A DNA stretch of 14,498 nt from Bdellovibrio sp. (GTDB lineage Bacteria; Bdellovibrionota; Bdellovibrionia; Bdellovibrionales; Bdellovibrionaceae). Location of the stretch: contig JAGIAF010000055.1 in the NCBI GenBank assembly GCA_017745015.1, positions 1-14,498 on the forward strand, read 5' to 3'. The notes under the pieces are model-generated. The model did no database searches. It was given only the letters and a program-made list of their open reading frames with translations, and was not told the DNA's origin. Positions 13,927 through 14,498 of this stretch are shown piece by piece. Position numbers and translations under genes: made by a program. Within the stretch, counting starts at the first letter, position 1, and each line of letters opens with the position of its first letter.

Positions 13927-14498
13927 ATGAGATGCTTAGTAGTAGAAGACGATAACGAGATCGCAACGATCGTTAAACAAGGCCTTGGGGAACTTGAGGG
14001 CGAGGTTGAAGTTGAGTCCAACGGACGCCGTGCCTTCGAAAGAGCAGTTACAAACCATTACGACATCATCGTATTGGATCTTATGCTTCCTGAAATGGAC
14101 GGTTATACATTCGCAAAATCATTGCGCGAAAAAGAGATCAACACTCCGATCCTTATCTTGAGCGCCCTCCGCGAACTTGATGATCGATTGAAAGGTTTGA
14201 GCATGGGTGGTGATGACTACCTTACAAAACCATTCGCCATGGCTGAACTTCAAATCCGCGTAAAAAATCTTTTGAAACGCGCTCAGAAAGCTTCTGAAGT
14301 TACTCAGTTAGTTTTCCAAGATTTGAAATTGAATCGTTTGAACCGTGACGTTGTTCGCGCCGGTCGCAAACTAGATCTTCAAGAGCGTGAATTCGTTCTT
14401 TTGGATCTATTCATGAGCAATCCAAATAAAATTATCGGCAAACAAACTATCCTGAAGGAAGTTTGGAATTATGATTTCGATCCTCAAACGAATGTGGT
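13927..14498 (+). CDS. OmpR/PhoB-family response regulator, 3' end outside the window
   Basis: The open frame starts at ATG 13927 and runs off the window after 190 codons. The receiver domain (about residues 1-117) has the acidic pair E7-D8-D9, the phospho-acceptor D51 in IIVLDLMLPEMDG, S79 in ILILSALREL and K101 in DDYLTKPF, so all expected signalling residues are present. A winged-helix DNA-binding domain begins at about 123 (LVFQDLKLNRLNRDVVR) and includes LDLQEREFVLLDLFMSNPNK and ILKEVWNYDFDPQTNVV. About 30-40 residues should be missing. It is separated from the flagellar operon by two terminator-like hairpins, so it need not be a flagellar regulator; its partner kinase is not in the window. 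Confidence 0.93.
   Translation, partial: MRCLVVEDDNEIATIVKQGLGELEGEVEVESNGRRAFERAVTNHYDIIVLDLMLPEMDGYTFAKSLREKEINTPILILSALRELDDRLKGLSMGGDDYLTKPFAMAELQIRVKNLLKRAQKASEVTQLVFQDLKLNRLNRDVVRAGRKLDLQEREFVLLDLFMSNPNKIIGKQTILKEVWNYDFDPQTNV

Overview
The window is a flagellar basal body, export and hook operon read entirely on the + strand, from a didermic bacterium. Protein style (FliG, FliI and FliF of a Gram-negative type, a MotE/YlxF-like protein between fliJ and fliK, alanine- and methionine-rich FliK), the moderate GC content and the short GC-rich hairpins between genes all suggest a Bdellovibrio-like member of the Bdellovibrionota. This assignment rests on recognition and has not been checked by a search.

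Layout: positions 2-496 hold the 3' end of a TPR protein gene. It is followed by a small AAA+/Fis-type regulator (509-1351) that looks like a sigma-54 activator but lacks the GAFTGA loop. Then come flgB, flgC, fliE, fliF, fliG, fliH, fliI, fliJ, a MotE/YlxF-like gene, fliK, flgD, a TIGR02530-type flagellar operon gene and flgE (1348-13670). The order is close to the Bacillus fla/che operon. Many genes overlap by 1-14 bases, which suggests translational coupling. After flgE there are two terminator-like hairpins. A separately promoted OmpR/PhoB-type response regulator gene (13927 onward) then runs off the window end.

How the genes work together: FliE, FliF and FliG build the MS ring, rotor and rod junction. 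FlgB and FlgC are proximal rod proteins. FliH, FliI and FliJ are the export ATPase complex. FliK measures hook length, FlgD caps the growing hook and FlgE is the hook subunit. The MotE-like protein may link export or motor parts to the envelope. The first regulator is translationally coupled to flgB and may control the operon.

The least ordinary material is in the gaps. fliI/fliJ and fliK/flgD are separated by two copies of the same tandem-hairpin element. motE-like/fliK carries two overlapping, mutually exclusive hairpins ending at the fliK ribosome binding site. TIGR02530-gene/flgE carries an inverted hairpin with a matching internal loop, a possible promoter and a two-hairpin leader. No tRNA, rRNA, CRISPR array, insertion sequence or attachment site was seen.
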